Shown here in pieces: positions 33,536-41,584 of a stretch of 64,000 nt of DNA. Made by a program: the position numbers and the translations under genes. The notes below the pieces were generated by a model that did no database searches, was not told the DNA's origin, and saw only the letters and a list, made by a program, of their open reading frames with translations. This DNA is from Micrococcaceae bacterium RIT 802 (GTDB taxonomy: Bacteria > Actinomycetota > Actinomycetes > Actinomycetales > Micrococcaceae), in the NCBI GenBank assembly GCA_016892645.1, contig JAFEMX010000008.1:62001-126000 (forward strand). Direction: 5' to 3'. Every line of letters starts with the position of its first letter. Position 1 is the first letter of the stretch.

Positions 33536-33549
33536 TAAGCTGGCAGGTC
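33536..33549 (+). promoter_or_regulatory. -10 element of the benR candidate (probable leaderless start)
   Basis: TAAGCT (33536-33541) then eight bases to the ATG at 33550, no ribosome site, indicating a promoter of its own separate from benABCD. A small CCCC-tca-GGGG hairpin just after benD (33481-33491) may weaken read-through. Confidence 0.5.
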
Positions 33550-36324
33550 ATGAACCATCAAGCACACGACGGCGTCGCCCACGCTCCGGATCACGGACTC
33601 ATTGCCCGTGGTCCGGAGCTTGCGGCGTTGGCGGGCTTGTTGGCCGAGGCGACCGCCGGCCTGCCCCGCGTGGCCGTCGTTTCCGGGCCCGAGGGCAGCG
33701 GCGCAACGGCCCTGGTCGAGGCCTTCCTCGCTTCACCACCGGGGCTCCGCCAACTGAGCGCCCACGGTGCCGTAGGGCAGGTGGAGGAACCGGGCGGACT
33801 CCTGGCCCAACTCGATGCCGAGGCCGGCCGGCTGGCGGCAACAGGCCGCGCCCATGATGCCGCCCAAGTGGTCCTGGACAAGCTCCGGGTCCCGGCAGAC
33901 GGCGCCGCAGCCGTCCTGTGGGTCGACTCCCTCCAGTGGGCGGATCGGGCCAGCCTCGAAGCCCTGACCTGCGTGACGCGCAACCTCCACGCCGAGAAGC
34001 TGCTCGTGATCCTCGCCCTGCGCTCCGGGCAACACCATCGACTCCCCTCAGCCATCCGCGACGTGATCGAAAGCCTCGGTTCCACCCGTCTGGTGCTGGG
34101 ACCCCTCGATGGCACAGCGGTGCGCGAAGTGGCCCTTCGCCGCGGGGGCGTGGCATTGACAGCTCCCCTGGCACACCAGCTGGCCGAGCACACTACCGGA
34201 AACGCCCGGCACGTCCTGGACCTCCTCCGGGAGGTTCCTGCCGCAGCCTGGGGCCGATGGCGCGGACTGCTACCCGCCCCCCAGGCCCTCGTGGACGCCG
34301 TTGCGGCCAGGCTGGACACGGTGGGGACGTCGGCGCGTTCCCTCGTCGAGGCGGCGGCAGTCCTGGGGCAAACCAGTGCGCTGGTCCAGGCCACCGCGTT
34401 GGCGGGGGTCGACGATCCCCTCCCTGCCCTGGAAGTGGCCCAACTCCACGGCCTGCTCCGCGTGGTGGGCAACGGCGGGGACGTGGCCGTCTCCTTTGCC
34501 GGCACCGTGGAGCAAGCGGCGGTCTACTATTCCATGCCGCTGTCCCGGCGGATTGGCCTCCACCAGTTGGCGGCCAGCCTCCAGACGGACCCCGGCCTGG
34601 CCCTGGCCCACCGTGCAGCGGCCGCCCTGCTGCCCGAGGCGGGACTAGCCGGGGAACTCGAAGCGTACGCGAAGAGCCAAGCCGAAGCCGGAGCCTGGTC
34701 CAAAGCGGCCAACGCGCTGCTCTCGGCGGGCCATCTGCACCCCAGCGAGTCCGCCAGCCATGCCCTGCAACTCGAGGCCATCGACGCCCTGGTTGCCGCC
34801 GGGGAACTCCCCCGCGCCCTCACCTACGCCGACGAGATCGGCACCGACGACACCGGTCCCGCCCGGGATGCAGTTGCCGGGTATGTCTCGATCCTGCAGG
34901 GGCGGCAGGCGGACGCGGGAACGCAGTTGGATCGGGCCTGGCGCCGCGTCAGCCCCGCCCACGAACCGGCGCTGGCCGGGACCATCGCGCTGCGCCGGGT
35001 GTTGGATTCCCTGGTCCGACTCGACGGGGTCGACCTCGTCATGTGGGCCGAACGGGCCACGTCATTGGCCGAGGACGGAAGCCCCGCCTACATCGAGGCC
35101 CAGGCCATCCGCGGCCTCGGGCTGGGAGCCACCGGCAGGCTGTCCGAGGCAGCGGACTGCTACGCGGCACTGCTGCGTCGAGATGACCTGGGGGCCCAAC
35201 GGCAGCGCGTGTCCATGTCCATGGGATGGCTCGATGTCGCCACGGACCGCCTCAGCGCGGCACGGACGGAACTGGCGGCCGCAGTGTGCACCGATTTCAG
35301 CTCCGGGTCCTACCGGATTTCGCTCTGGGCCCGTGCCTGGTTGGCGCAGACCCACTTTCATTCCGGGGACTGGGATACCGCGTTGCGCACCGTGGATGAG
35401 GCCGTGCTGCTGCAGGAGCGCACCGGAATGGAGACCATCAGGCCGCTGCTTCACGGGATCGCCACCCGCATTTACGTCTTGCGCGGCAACTGGGAACTCG
35501 CGGCGAGCCATCTGAACGCTGGCCGGGCCAACACGGAGAACTATCCCATCATGGTCCTGCCCTACCGCACGGCCCTGGCCTATGTCGCGGAGGCCACCAC
35601 GGATTACGACGGCGTGCTCCGCGCCCTGGAACCACTCCTGGACCTGGAACACGGTCGCGGGATCGACGAGCCCGGATTCTGGCCCTGGCAGGACGTCTAC
35701 GCCAACGCCCTGGTCATGAAGGACCGCGTGGATGAGGCAGACGCCTTCTTGAAGCCCTACGAGGCGGCAGCCGCCCAGCGCGGCAGGAAGTCGGAGATCG
35801 CCAGGCTTTCCTACGTACGCGGCCGGATCCTCGGCGCGCGCGGACGCATCGGCGCCGCCACCGAGGCATTCGAACGGGGGCTGGGCAGCCTGTCTTCCCT
35901 GAACATGCCCTACGAACGCGCCCGCGTCTATTTCGCCTACGGGCAGACCCTGCGTCGCGCCGGCAAACGCCGCGAGGCCGCCTCGATCCTCTCCCGGGCG
36001 CGGGAGGAGTTCGCCGCCCTGGGCTCGGACACCTACGTGAAGCGTTGCGAACGTGAAGTGCAGGCGTGCGGATCGGCCATGTCCCGCACCGCCCATGAGG
36101 GTCTCCCCTCGCTGACCTCCCAGGAACAGGCGGTGGCCCAACTGGTCGCCGCGGGCAACACGAACAAGCAGGCTTCCGAGGAACTTTTCGTCAGCATCAA
36201 GACCGTCCAGTACCACCTGACCCGGATCTACGCGAAGCTGGGCGTCAGCTCACGGTCCGAGCTCGCGGCACGCTATCGCGAAGCCGGCGTCGACGCGTCG
36301 GCAGCCGGAAAACCCCGGGACTGA
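33550..36324 (+). CDS. benR: LuxR-family large ATP-binding (LAL) regulator, likely activator of the ben genes
   Basis: A 924-residue regulator with an N-terminal AAA/STAND ATPase (about 15-250), a long helical TPR-like sensor region (about 330-840), and a C-terminal LuxR/GerE helix-turn-helix (about 855-915: LTSQEQAVAQLVAAGNTNKQ then SIKTVQYHLTRIYAKLGVSSRSELA). Corynebacterium glutamicum BenR, which activates benABCDE, is a LuxR-type protein of this kind, and the position directly behind benD supports the same role. The Walker A loop reads GPEGSGAT (46-53) with Ala52 where the lysine belongs, while the Walker B-like LWVDSLQWAD is near normal. The symbol is assigned from context and architecture, not from close identity. 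Confidence 0.82.
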   Translation: MNHQAHDGVAHAPDHGLIARGPELAALAGLLAEATAGLPRVAVVSGPEGSGATALVEAFLASPPGLRQLSAHGAVGQVEEPGGLLAQLDAEAGRLAATGRAHDAAQVVLDKLRVPADGAAAVLWVDSLQWADRASLEALTCVTRNLHAEKLLVILALRSGQHHRLPSAIRDVIESLGSTRLVLGPLDGTAVREVALRRGGVALTAPLAHQLAEHTTGNARHVLDLLREVPAAAWGRWRGLLPAPQALVDAVAARLDTVGTSARSLVEAAAVLGQTSALVQATALAGVDDPLPALEVAQLHGLLRVVGNGGDVAVSFAGTVEQAAVYYSMPLSRRIGLHQLAASLQTDPGLALAHRAAAALLPEAGLAGELEAYAKSQAEAGAWSKAANALLSAGHLHPSESASHALQLEAIDALVAAGELPRALTYADEIGTDDTGPARDAVAGYVSILQGRQADAGTQLDRAWRRVSPAHEPALAGTIALRRVLDSLVRLDGVDLVMWAERATSLAEDGSPAYIEAQAIRGLGLGATGRLSEAADCYAALLRRDDLGAQRQRVSMSMGWLDVATDRLSAARTELAAAVCTDFSSGSYRISLWARAWLAQTHFHSGDWDTALRTVDEAVLLQERTGMETIRPLLHGIATRIYVLRGNWELAASHLNAGRANTENYPIMVLPYRTALAYVAEATTDYDGVLRALEPLLDLEHGRGIDEPGFWPWQDVYANALVMKDRVDEADAFLKPYEAAAAQRGRKSEIARLSYVRGRILGARGRIGAATEAFERGLGSLSSLNMPYERARVYFAYGQTLRRAGKRREAASILSRAREEFAALGSDTYVKRCEREVQACGSAMSRTAHEGLPSLTSQEQAVAQLVAAGNTNKQASEELFVSIKTVQYHLTRIYAKLGVSSRSELAARYREAGVDASAAGKPRD

Positions 36325-36825
36325 TTACGGAAGCCCGTTTCCGCCGTCGTGCATCTCTTCCAGCACGGCATCCAGACGGGCGAACCCGTCGACGAGGACC
36401 TTTTCCATCCCACCCGACGCCATGGCATCACGCGCTCCCTGGGAACGGTAGACATGATGCCCTGTCAGGCCACTGCGTCCGTCGCCCAGATCGGTGAAGG
36501 CCACCGATTCCAGTCCGATCAGTTCCAGCACTCCATCGAATTCCCTGGTCTGGATGATCAACTCGTCCTCGAGGACCGTGTGGAAGACGCCATTGAAGAC
36601 GTGGCCGCGCCCCTGGCCATCGACTTGCCGGTAGGCGTAACCGCCGCCGGGACGGAAATCGAAATGGGATAGGCGGATCCCTGCCTCCTTCGGCCCGACC
36701 CACCGGGCCATCAGCCCGGGATCCGCGTGCGCACGGAACAGGCGCGTGACCGGCGCACCAAACTCCCGGTGGTAGGTGATGACCGGCTGGCCGTCCGGCA
36801 CTGCCAACTCGAAGGTCTCATCCAT
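36325..36825 (-). CDS. SRPBCC/AHSA1-type protein
   Basis: A 166-residue START-like (SRPBCC superfamily) protein of the Aha1-homology 1 type. HREFGAPVTRLFRAHADPGLMARWVGP near the start and the late helix GGMEKVLVDGFARLDAVLEEM are typical; such small proteins bind a hydrophobic ligand in a deep cavity, with unknown partners. The stop abuts the stop of the benR candidate. It is divergent from yceI, and the strong promoter in between may serve both. In many actinobacteria such genes pair with an ArsR-type regulator; none is here. Confidence 0.85.
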   Translation of the reverse strand: MDETFELAVPDGQPVITYHREFGAPVTRLFRAHADPGLMARWVGPKEAGIRLSHFDFRPGGGYAYRQVDGQGRGHVFNGVFHTVLEDELIIQTREFDGVLELIGLESVAFTDLGDGRSGLTGHHVYRSQGARDAMASGGMEKVLVDGFARLDAVLEEMHDGGNGLP

Positions 36826-36931
36826 AGTTGCTCCCTGTGGCGTTGCGATGTCGCGGTGGCCTCTGGGCCCACGATTCCGCGTCTGCGACCCGCGGTCGAG
36901 AGGGCTTCGGAAATCTCCTGAAAAATAATGC

Positions 36932-36960
36932 TTGACACTTCAATGATGTAGTGTCATAGT
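36932..36960 (+). promoter_or_regulatory. Promoter of yceI with an operator palindrome across its spacer
   Basis: -35 TTGACA (36932-36937), 17-base spacer, -10 CATAGT (36955-36960). A perfect inverted repeat, TGACACT (36933-36939) and AGTGTCA (36950-36956) with ten bases between, spans from the -35 to the -10. This is the geometry of a site whose bound protein excludes RNA polymerase. The cognate regulator is not adjacent. Confidence 0.75.
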
Positions 36961-37016
36961 TATATGCATAAGCATACAAACCCCGGTTCCGCCGGAGAAA
37001 AGCAAAGGAGTCCAAC

Positions 37017-37562
37017 ATGTCAGTTACGCTCACCCCCGGCACCTGGAAGCTCGACCAGGCCCACACCGAGGTCGGATTCAGCGTCCGCCACGCAGGCATC
37101 AGCAAGGTCCGCGGCGCGTTCACCGACTCGGACGCAACCCTCACGGTCGGCGAGTCCCTCGAGGCCTCCAAGGTCGAGGCCGTCGTGAAGACCGCCTCCT
37201 TCGATTCCAATGACGAGAACCGCGACGGCCACGTCAAGGGCGAGGACTTCTTCAACGTGGAGCAGTTCCCCGAAATGACCTTCGTCTCCACCGGCGCCGC
37301 AGGCGACCAGGAAGACTTCGTCCTCAAGGGCAACCTGACCATCAAGGAGACCACCCTCCCGGTCGAGTTCAAGGTCGAGTTCGGCGGCGTCGCCGTCGAT
37401 CCGTTCGGCGCCACCCGCGCCGGGTTCTCCGCCACCACGCAGATCTCCCGCAAGCAGTTCGGCATCACCTGGAACGCCGCCCTCGAAGCCGGCGGCGTCC
37501 TGGTCGGCGACAAGGTCACCATCAACGTCGACTCGGCGTTCGTCCTGCCCTCGGCCAACTAG
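37017..37562 (+). CDS. YceI family polyisoprenoid-binding-like protein
   Basis: A 181-residue YceI/lipocalin-like beta-barrel. The family shows WKLDQAHTEVGFSVRHAGISKVRGAF at 11-36 and TFVSTG with LTIKETTLPVEFKVEF (about 100-120), then SRKQFGITWNAALEAGGVLVGDKVTI. YceI proteins bind long isoprenoid chains such as ubiquinone precursors and are often induced by alkaline or osmotic stress. No signal peptide is present here, so it is cytoplasmic, unlike the periplasmic E. coli form. The ATG has AAAGGAG. It is preceded by an unusually strong, operator-bearing promoter and followed by a clean terminator, so it is a separately regulated, probably highly expressed single gene. Confidence 0.92.
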   Translation: MSVTLTPGTWKLDQAHTEVGFSVRHAGISKVRGAFTDSDATLTVGESLEASKVEAVVKTASFDSNDENRDGHVKGEDFFNVEQFPEMTFVSTGAAGDQEDFVLKGNLTIKETTLPVEFKVEFGGVAVDPFGATRAGFSATTQISRKQFGITWNAALEAGGVLVGDKVTINVDSAFVLPSAN

Positions 37563-37580
37563 GTCCAGCAGCAACAGCAC

Positions 37581-37626
37581 GACGTCGGCCGCCTCCCCTT
37601 TCAGGGGTGGCGGCCGGCGTCGTTTT
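37581..37626 (+). terminator. Rho-independent terminator of yceI
   Basis: A long stem (37581-37598 with 37604-37621; arms GACG-CGGCCGCC-CCCC and GGGG-GGCGGCCG-CGTC, two small interruptions) with a five-base loop, followed by a G and TTTT (37623-37626), 19 bases after the stop. Confidence 0.88.
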
Positions 37627-37645
37627 CATGGACCGGTGATGCCGG

Positions 37646-38644
37646 TCAGTTCAGCACCACTGCCTTGAGCGATTCGGGTTCGCGGCGGGCCAGTGTCAGG
37701 GCCGCCTCGGTGTCCTCCAATTCGAACCGGTGGGTGATCAATGGAGCGGTGTCCACTGCGCCGGAGGCGATCAGCGCCAAGGCCGTCGGATAGGTGTTGG
37801 CGTAGCGGAAGACGCCGGTGATCGAGAGCTCCCTGCCCTGGATGAGCGGGACGCTGATGGAGACCTGGTCGGCCCCCATGCCCACCAATACGGCCCGACC
37901 CGCCGGAGCCAGTGCCCGCAGCCCGGATTCGACGGCTGGCTGCGCACCTGAGCATTCCAGCAGGACCGTGTAGCCGCCGGGCAGCTCCACACCGGCGGGC
38001 ACCGCAGTGAAGCCCAGCTCGCGGGCCACTCCCAGGCGGTATTCACTCAGGTCGGTAACCGCGACTGCTAGGGCTCCCTGGGCGCGCGCAACCTGGGCGG
38101 CGAAGAGACCGATCGGACCGGCTCCCGTCACCAGCACGCGGTCCCCCGCGGTGATACCGGCCTTGCGCGCTGCCCAGACGCCGACGGACACCGGTTCGGC
38201 CATCGCGGCCTGTTCGAACGAGAGCCCCTTCGGAGCAGGGTGGGCGAAATCGGCATCGATGGCGACCAGGCCGGCGATCGAACCATCCACTGGCGGGGTG
38301 GCGAAGAAAACGACGTCGGGGCACAGGTTGTAGCGCCCGGCCAGGCATTGCCCGCAATGCCGGCAGGGAACGCCGGGCTCCAATGCCACCACCTGGCCAA
38401 CCCGGTCGGGATCGATGTCGGCGCCGACGGCCGTGATGACACCGGCCGATTCGTGGCCGATGACCATCGGTGCCTCGAGCACGAAGTCGCCGATCCGGCC
38501 GTGCTCGTAGTAGTGGACGTCCGAGCCGCAGATGCCGGTGGCCCTCACGGCGACGATGACCTCGTGGGCTGCGGGCAGGGGGACGGGCCGGTCCTCGATG
38601 GCCACGTCACGGACGCCGCGCAAGACGGCGCTGGGGTTCTTCAT
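37646..38644 (-). CDS. Zinc-dependent polyol (sorbitol/xylitol-type) dehydrogenase
   Basis: A 332-residue zinc medium-chain dehydrogenase. The catalytic zinc site is shown by GICGSDVHYY (about 37-46), GHESAG and the later catalytic Glu of the MAEPVSVG loop. The structural zinc has its four cysteines in GVPCRHCGQCLAGRYNLC (residues ~91-108). VLVTGAGPIGL is the NAD loop. The HYYEHGRIG segment is typical of the sorbitol, xylitol and L-idonate dehydrogenases rather than ethanol dehydrogenase. Its start overlaps the stop of the upstream RibD-like gene by four bases, so they are coupled. There is no sugar transporter nearby. Confidence 0.9.
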   Translation of the reverse strand: MKNPSAVLRGVRDVAIEDRPVPLPAAHEVIVAVRATGICGSDVHYYEHGRIGDFVLEAPMVIGHESAGVITAVGADIDPDRVGQVVALEPGVPCRHCGQCLAGRYNLCPDVVFFATPPVDGSIAGLVAIDADFAHPAPKGLSFEQAAMAEPVSVGVWAARKAGITAGDRVLVTGAGPIGLFAAQVARAQGALAVAVTDLSEYRLGVARELGFTAVPAGVELPGGYTVLLECSGAQPAVESGLRALAPAGRAVLVGMGADQVSISVPLIQGRELSITGVFRYANTYPTALALIASGAVDTAPLITHRFELEDTEAALTLARREPESLKAVVLN

Positions 38645-39234
38645 GCCGGCTCCTCCTCGCCCGCGCGGCGCGCGTAGGTCATGATCGCATTGCCGCCGTC
38701 GAACCTCGAGACGTCCTCGAGGTCGAAGACCGTGGGGGTAAACGCCCCGGAGAATGCTGGCCGACCAGCACCGGCGACGACCGGGTACTGCTTGACGATG
38801 ATCCGGTCGATCTCCGGCAAAAGGACGGACGCGAGCCCGCCGCCGCCGGCCAGGTAGATGTCGAACGCCGAGTCCTCGGATTTCAACGAGCGGGCCACCG
38901 CGAGCGGGTCACCGGATACCACCCGGACCGCGGGGTCCTGCTGTTCGAGGCTGCGCGAGAAGACAACCTGCCGCAGATGAGAGTAGGGGCTGGTGATGCC
39001 TTCGGCGAGCGCCGGTTCATAGGTGCGCCGCCCCATCAGCACCGTGTCAAAGGTCGTCAGCGGTTCATCCGCCAACCCCACCTGGGTGCGGATGTGGGAC
39101 GGGATCGTATCGGGGTACTCGGCGAGCATGTGGGCCATGTACTCGTCGGAACTCGGGTAGAAATCGACCTCGTCGTCCGGGCCCGCGATGTAGCCGTCGA
39201 TGGACACGGCGATGTAGTAGACCAGCTCGCGCAT
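38641..39234 (-). CDS. Dihydrofolate-reductase-like (RibD C-terminal domain) reductase
   Basis: A 197-residue protein of the RibD C-terminal/YyaP group: VYYIAVSIDGYIAGPDDEVDFYP at the N-terminus, then TFDTVLMGRRTYEPALAEG, and IYLAGGGGLASVLLPEIDRIIV, the usual NADPH-binding strand pattern. These are NADPH-dependent reductases of unknown substrate; this branch lacks deaminase and GTP domains, so it is not a riboflavin enzyme. It is the first gene of the pair with the zinc dehydrogenase. A role in reducing a keto sugar or pterin is speculation. Confidence 0.87.
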   Translation of the reverse strand: MRELVYYIAVSIDGYIAGPDDEVDFYPSSDEYMAHMLAEYPDTIPSHIRTQVGLADEPLTTFDTVLMGRRTYEPALAEGITSPYSHLRQVVFSRSLEQQDPAVRVVSGDPLAVARSLKSEDSAFDIYLAGGGGLASVLLPEIDRIIVKQYPVVAGAGRPAFSGAFTPTVFDLEDVSRFDGGNAIMTYARRAGEEEPA

Positions 39235-39322
39235 GAAAAGCCTTCCGCTCGGTTCCCCCGAGACTACCGGCTACGGAACCCCTGCACTTGCGGTTTCCAT
39301 AACCGGTGGTCCCCGTCGGGTA

Positions 39323-39979
39323 TCAGCCGGGTTGCCCGGCCAGTCCGGCCATCTCGTCGGCGTCGGATTCCGGGACCCGCATCTCGAAGGTATCCGTGAC
39401 GACGGTGTAGTCGTAGTAGCCCATGCGGGCAATGGGCTTGACCTTAGGGATGTCGATCCGCCCGTCGGGCGTCAGTGCCCACTCCTCGAGGTGGATACGC
39501 TCGACGGTTGCGTAGACCACGTCGATGCTCCCGACCTTGGAATTGCCGGGAAGCCGGTGGGTCGAGAGGTACTTGCACTCGTAGTGGAAGGGGCTCTCGG
39601 CCACCATCGGGGCCGCCGACAACTCGGCGCTCCGGCGGGTGATGTGGAGCCGGTCGAACTCGCTGTCGCCCCGGGGCAGGGCCATGGCACTGGTGTTGAC
39701 GGCGTCGCGGAGGTCCCAGGTCGCCATGTTCCATACGAACCAGCCGGTCTCCTCGGCATTGATGACGGTGTCCTTGCGGCGGCCATCGGGGTATTGATTG
39801 GCGGCGAACATCACCATGGGCGGGTCGAACGTCAGGTTCTGCCATTGGCTGTAGGGAGCGATGTTGTCGATGCCGTCGACGCTGGTGCTGGACAGCCAAC
39901 CGATGGGTCGCGGGACGGTGAGCGCCTTGAACGGCGCGAACGGAAGCGGGCTCTTTTCGGTGCGGGGGTCGTATTTCAT
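39323..39979 (-). CDS. Flavin reductase-like FMN-binding protein
   Basis: A 218-residue split-barrel flavoprotein: FKALTVPRPIGWLSSTSVDGIDNIAPYS (about 17-44) and the FDPPMVMFAANQ strand are the flavin reductase-like FMN-binding signature; the remainder matches the flavoredoxin-type branch with TVERIHLEEW near 160. It probably reduces flavin or a flavin-bound substrate with NAD(P)H. It follows the NCS1 permease gene by 28 bases and is its operon partner, facing a GntR regulator, so a role in degrading the permease substrate (nucleobase-like or hydantoin-like) is a reasonable inference. Confidence 0.87.
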   Translation of the reverse strand: MKYDPRTEKSPLPFAPFKALTVPRPIGWLSSTSVDGIDNIAPYSQWQNLTFDPPMVMFAANQYPDGRRKDTVINAEETGWFVWNMATWDLRDAVNTSAMALPRGDSEFDRLHITRRSAELSAAPMVAESPFHYECKYLSTHRLPGNSKVGSIDVVYATVERIHLEEWALTPDGRIDIPKVKPIARMGYYDYTVVTDTFEMRVPESDADEMAGLAGQPG

Positions 39980-40007
39980 GGGGTTCCTAGTCCTGTTCCG
40001 GGGATGG

Positions 40008-41414
40008 TTAGCGGGAGGGGTTTATCAGGTCGGAGGTGTCGGCGGCCCGCTGCTTCCGCAGCGCCTTGCGTGCCGGCGCGAAGAAGTAGTAGCCGGCGCC
40101 GGACACGGCCAGCCCAATCAGCCAGGCGATTTCAGCCCCACCGAGCCAATCGGCGATCGGGCCGACATAGAGCGGGCTGTTCATGAAGGGGATCTGGACG
40201 AGGACGCCGGCAGCGTATGCGGCGATGGCCACGAAGTTCGTCCGGCCGTATTCGCCGTCGGGCTGGAAAAGGGCCTCGACGTTGTACCGCTCCTTGCGGA
40301 CCCAGTAGAAGTCCACGAGGTTGATGGCCGACCACGGGGTCATGAAGTACAGCAAGAACAACAGGAAGTTCGTGAAGGTGGCCACGAAATTGTTGGTCGC
40401 CGCCAGAGCCAGGCCGAGGGCCACCGCCGAGATGAGCAGGATGTACACGGTGCGGCCCGAGCGCCCGACAATGTCCTTCCGGGTGATGGCCGTGATAATC
40501 GTCGCGAGCGACATGAAGCCGCCGTAGGTGCTCAGCGTGTTTCCGGTGAGCTTGCCACAGATCACCGCCAGCAGGACCAGCCAGGCGAACTTCCCTCCCA
40601 GGTCGGCGAGGTACCCGACCTGGTTCCCGTTGAAGCTGCTTCCACCCAGCGCGGCCCCGAGGGCGCCCAGGGTCATGGCCAGGGACCCGCCGATGACGCT
40701 TCCGGCGAAGGTCCACCCCATGGTGGCGGTCTTGGAGGTCTTGCGGGGCAGATAGCGGGAGTAGTCGGCGATGTAGGGCCCGAAGGTCAGTTGCCACGAG
40801 GCGGCCAGCGAAATCCCCAAGACGAAGGGGGCCGCCGCGAATCCGGCGTCATCGGCCAGCGCTCCGGCGCCGGGGCCGGCGAGGATGCGGATGAACAGGA
40901 CCACGAACACCGCCGCACTCAAGGCGGTCGCCACCTTGGAGAACTTGTGGATGTACCGGTACCCGATGATGGCCAACACCGTGGACATGGCCGCGAAGAT
41001 GACGGCTCCCCCCTGGGTGGGGATATGGAGCAGGTCTCCAATGGCCTGTCCGCCCAGGACCAGGCCCGTGGCGTAGAAGCCCAGGTAGATGATCAGGGAC
41101 AGGACAAGTGGGAGGATCGCCCCGTAGTAGCCGAATTGGGCTCGGCTCTGGATCATTTGGGGGACCCCGAGAATGGGTCCTTGAGCAGAGTGGAGCGAGG
41201 TGACGAATCCCCCGAGGATGTTGCCAATGATGGCTGCCGGGATCGCCCACAAGGCGGAGTTCCCCAACACCACGAACAATGAACCGGTGACCACGGCGGT
41301 GATCGAGGTGTTTGCGGCGAACCAGACGAAGAACAGACTGCGAGGGGACCCGTGCCGTTCCGCATCGGGGATGAAGTCGATGGTGCGTTTCTCGATCCGA
41401 GGTGAGGAATTCAC
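40008..41414 (-). CDS. NCS1-family permease (cytosine/purine/allantoin type)
   Basis: A 468-residue membrane protein with twelve helices. The N-terminal RTIDFIPDAERHGSP and the first helix FFVWFAANTSITAVVTGSLFVV, with later MTPWSAINLVDFYWVRK, are diagnostic of nucleobase-cation symporter-1 proteins. They import cytosine, purines, hydantoins or pyridoxine with Na+ or H+. I place the start at the GTG 41414, six bases after GGAGG; the open frame runs upstream without homology. It heads the permease-flavin reductase operon and is divergent from a GntR regulator, whose operator candidate lies at 41469-41482. Confidence 0.9.
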   Translation of the reverse strand: MNSSPRIEKRTIDFIPDAERHGSPRSLFFVWFAANTSITAVVTGSLFVVLGNSALWAIPAAIIGNILGGFVTSLHSAQGPILGVPQMIQSRAQFGYYGAILPLVLSLIIYLGFYATGLVLGGQAIGDLLHIPTQGGAVIFAAMSTVLAIIGYRYIHKFSKVATALSAAVFVVLFIRILAGPGAGALADDAGFAAAPFVLGISLAASWQLTFGPYIADYSRYLPRKTSKTATMGWTFAGSVIGGSLAMTLGALGAALGGSSFNGNQVGYLADLGGKFAWLVLLAVICGKLTGNTLSTYGGFMSLATIITAITRKDIVGRSGRTVYILLISAVALGLALAATNNFVATFTNFLLFLLYFMTPWSAINLVDFYWVRKERYNVEALFQPDGEYGRTNFVAIAAYAAGVLVQIPFMNSPLYVGPIADWLGGAEIAWLIGLAVSGAGYYFFAPARKALRKQRAADTSDLINPSR

Positions 41415-41468
41415 TGGGAGCCTCCATAGAAAGGTGGTGGATTGCCCTCTCGCCCCCTGCGATGTGCA

Positions 41469-41482
41469 ACCGATATATCGGT
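41469..41482. promoter_or_regulatory. Perfect 14-base palindrome between permease and GntR genes
   Basis: ACCGATATATCGGT, fully symmetrical, 55 bases upstream of the permease start and in the only AT-rich stretch of the divergent region. It is the natural operator candidate for the adjacent GntR regulator. Confidence 0.65.
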
Positions 41483-41584
41483 AACATATGGGTAAGATCA
41501 CAAGAAGTCAATGATTTGTCGCATACGTTGGGCTGTGGGGAGCACCCGCCGCCACGGGCGGGCACATCGAGGGGAAGGCGGGAG

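Noticed and set aside
36818-37558. A 246-codon leftward frame opposite yceI
   Set aside because: The yceI frame carries the domain and ribosome site, and the leftward frame would run across its promoter-operator.
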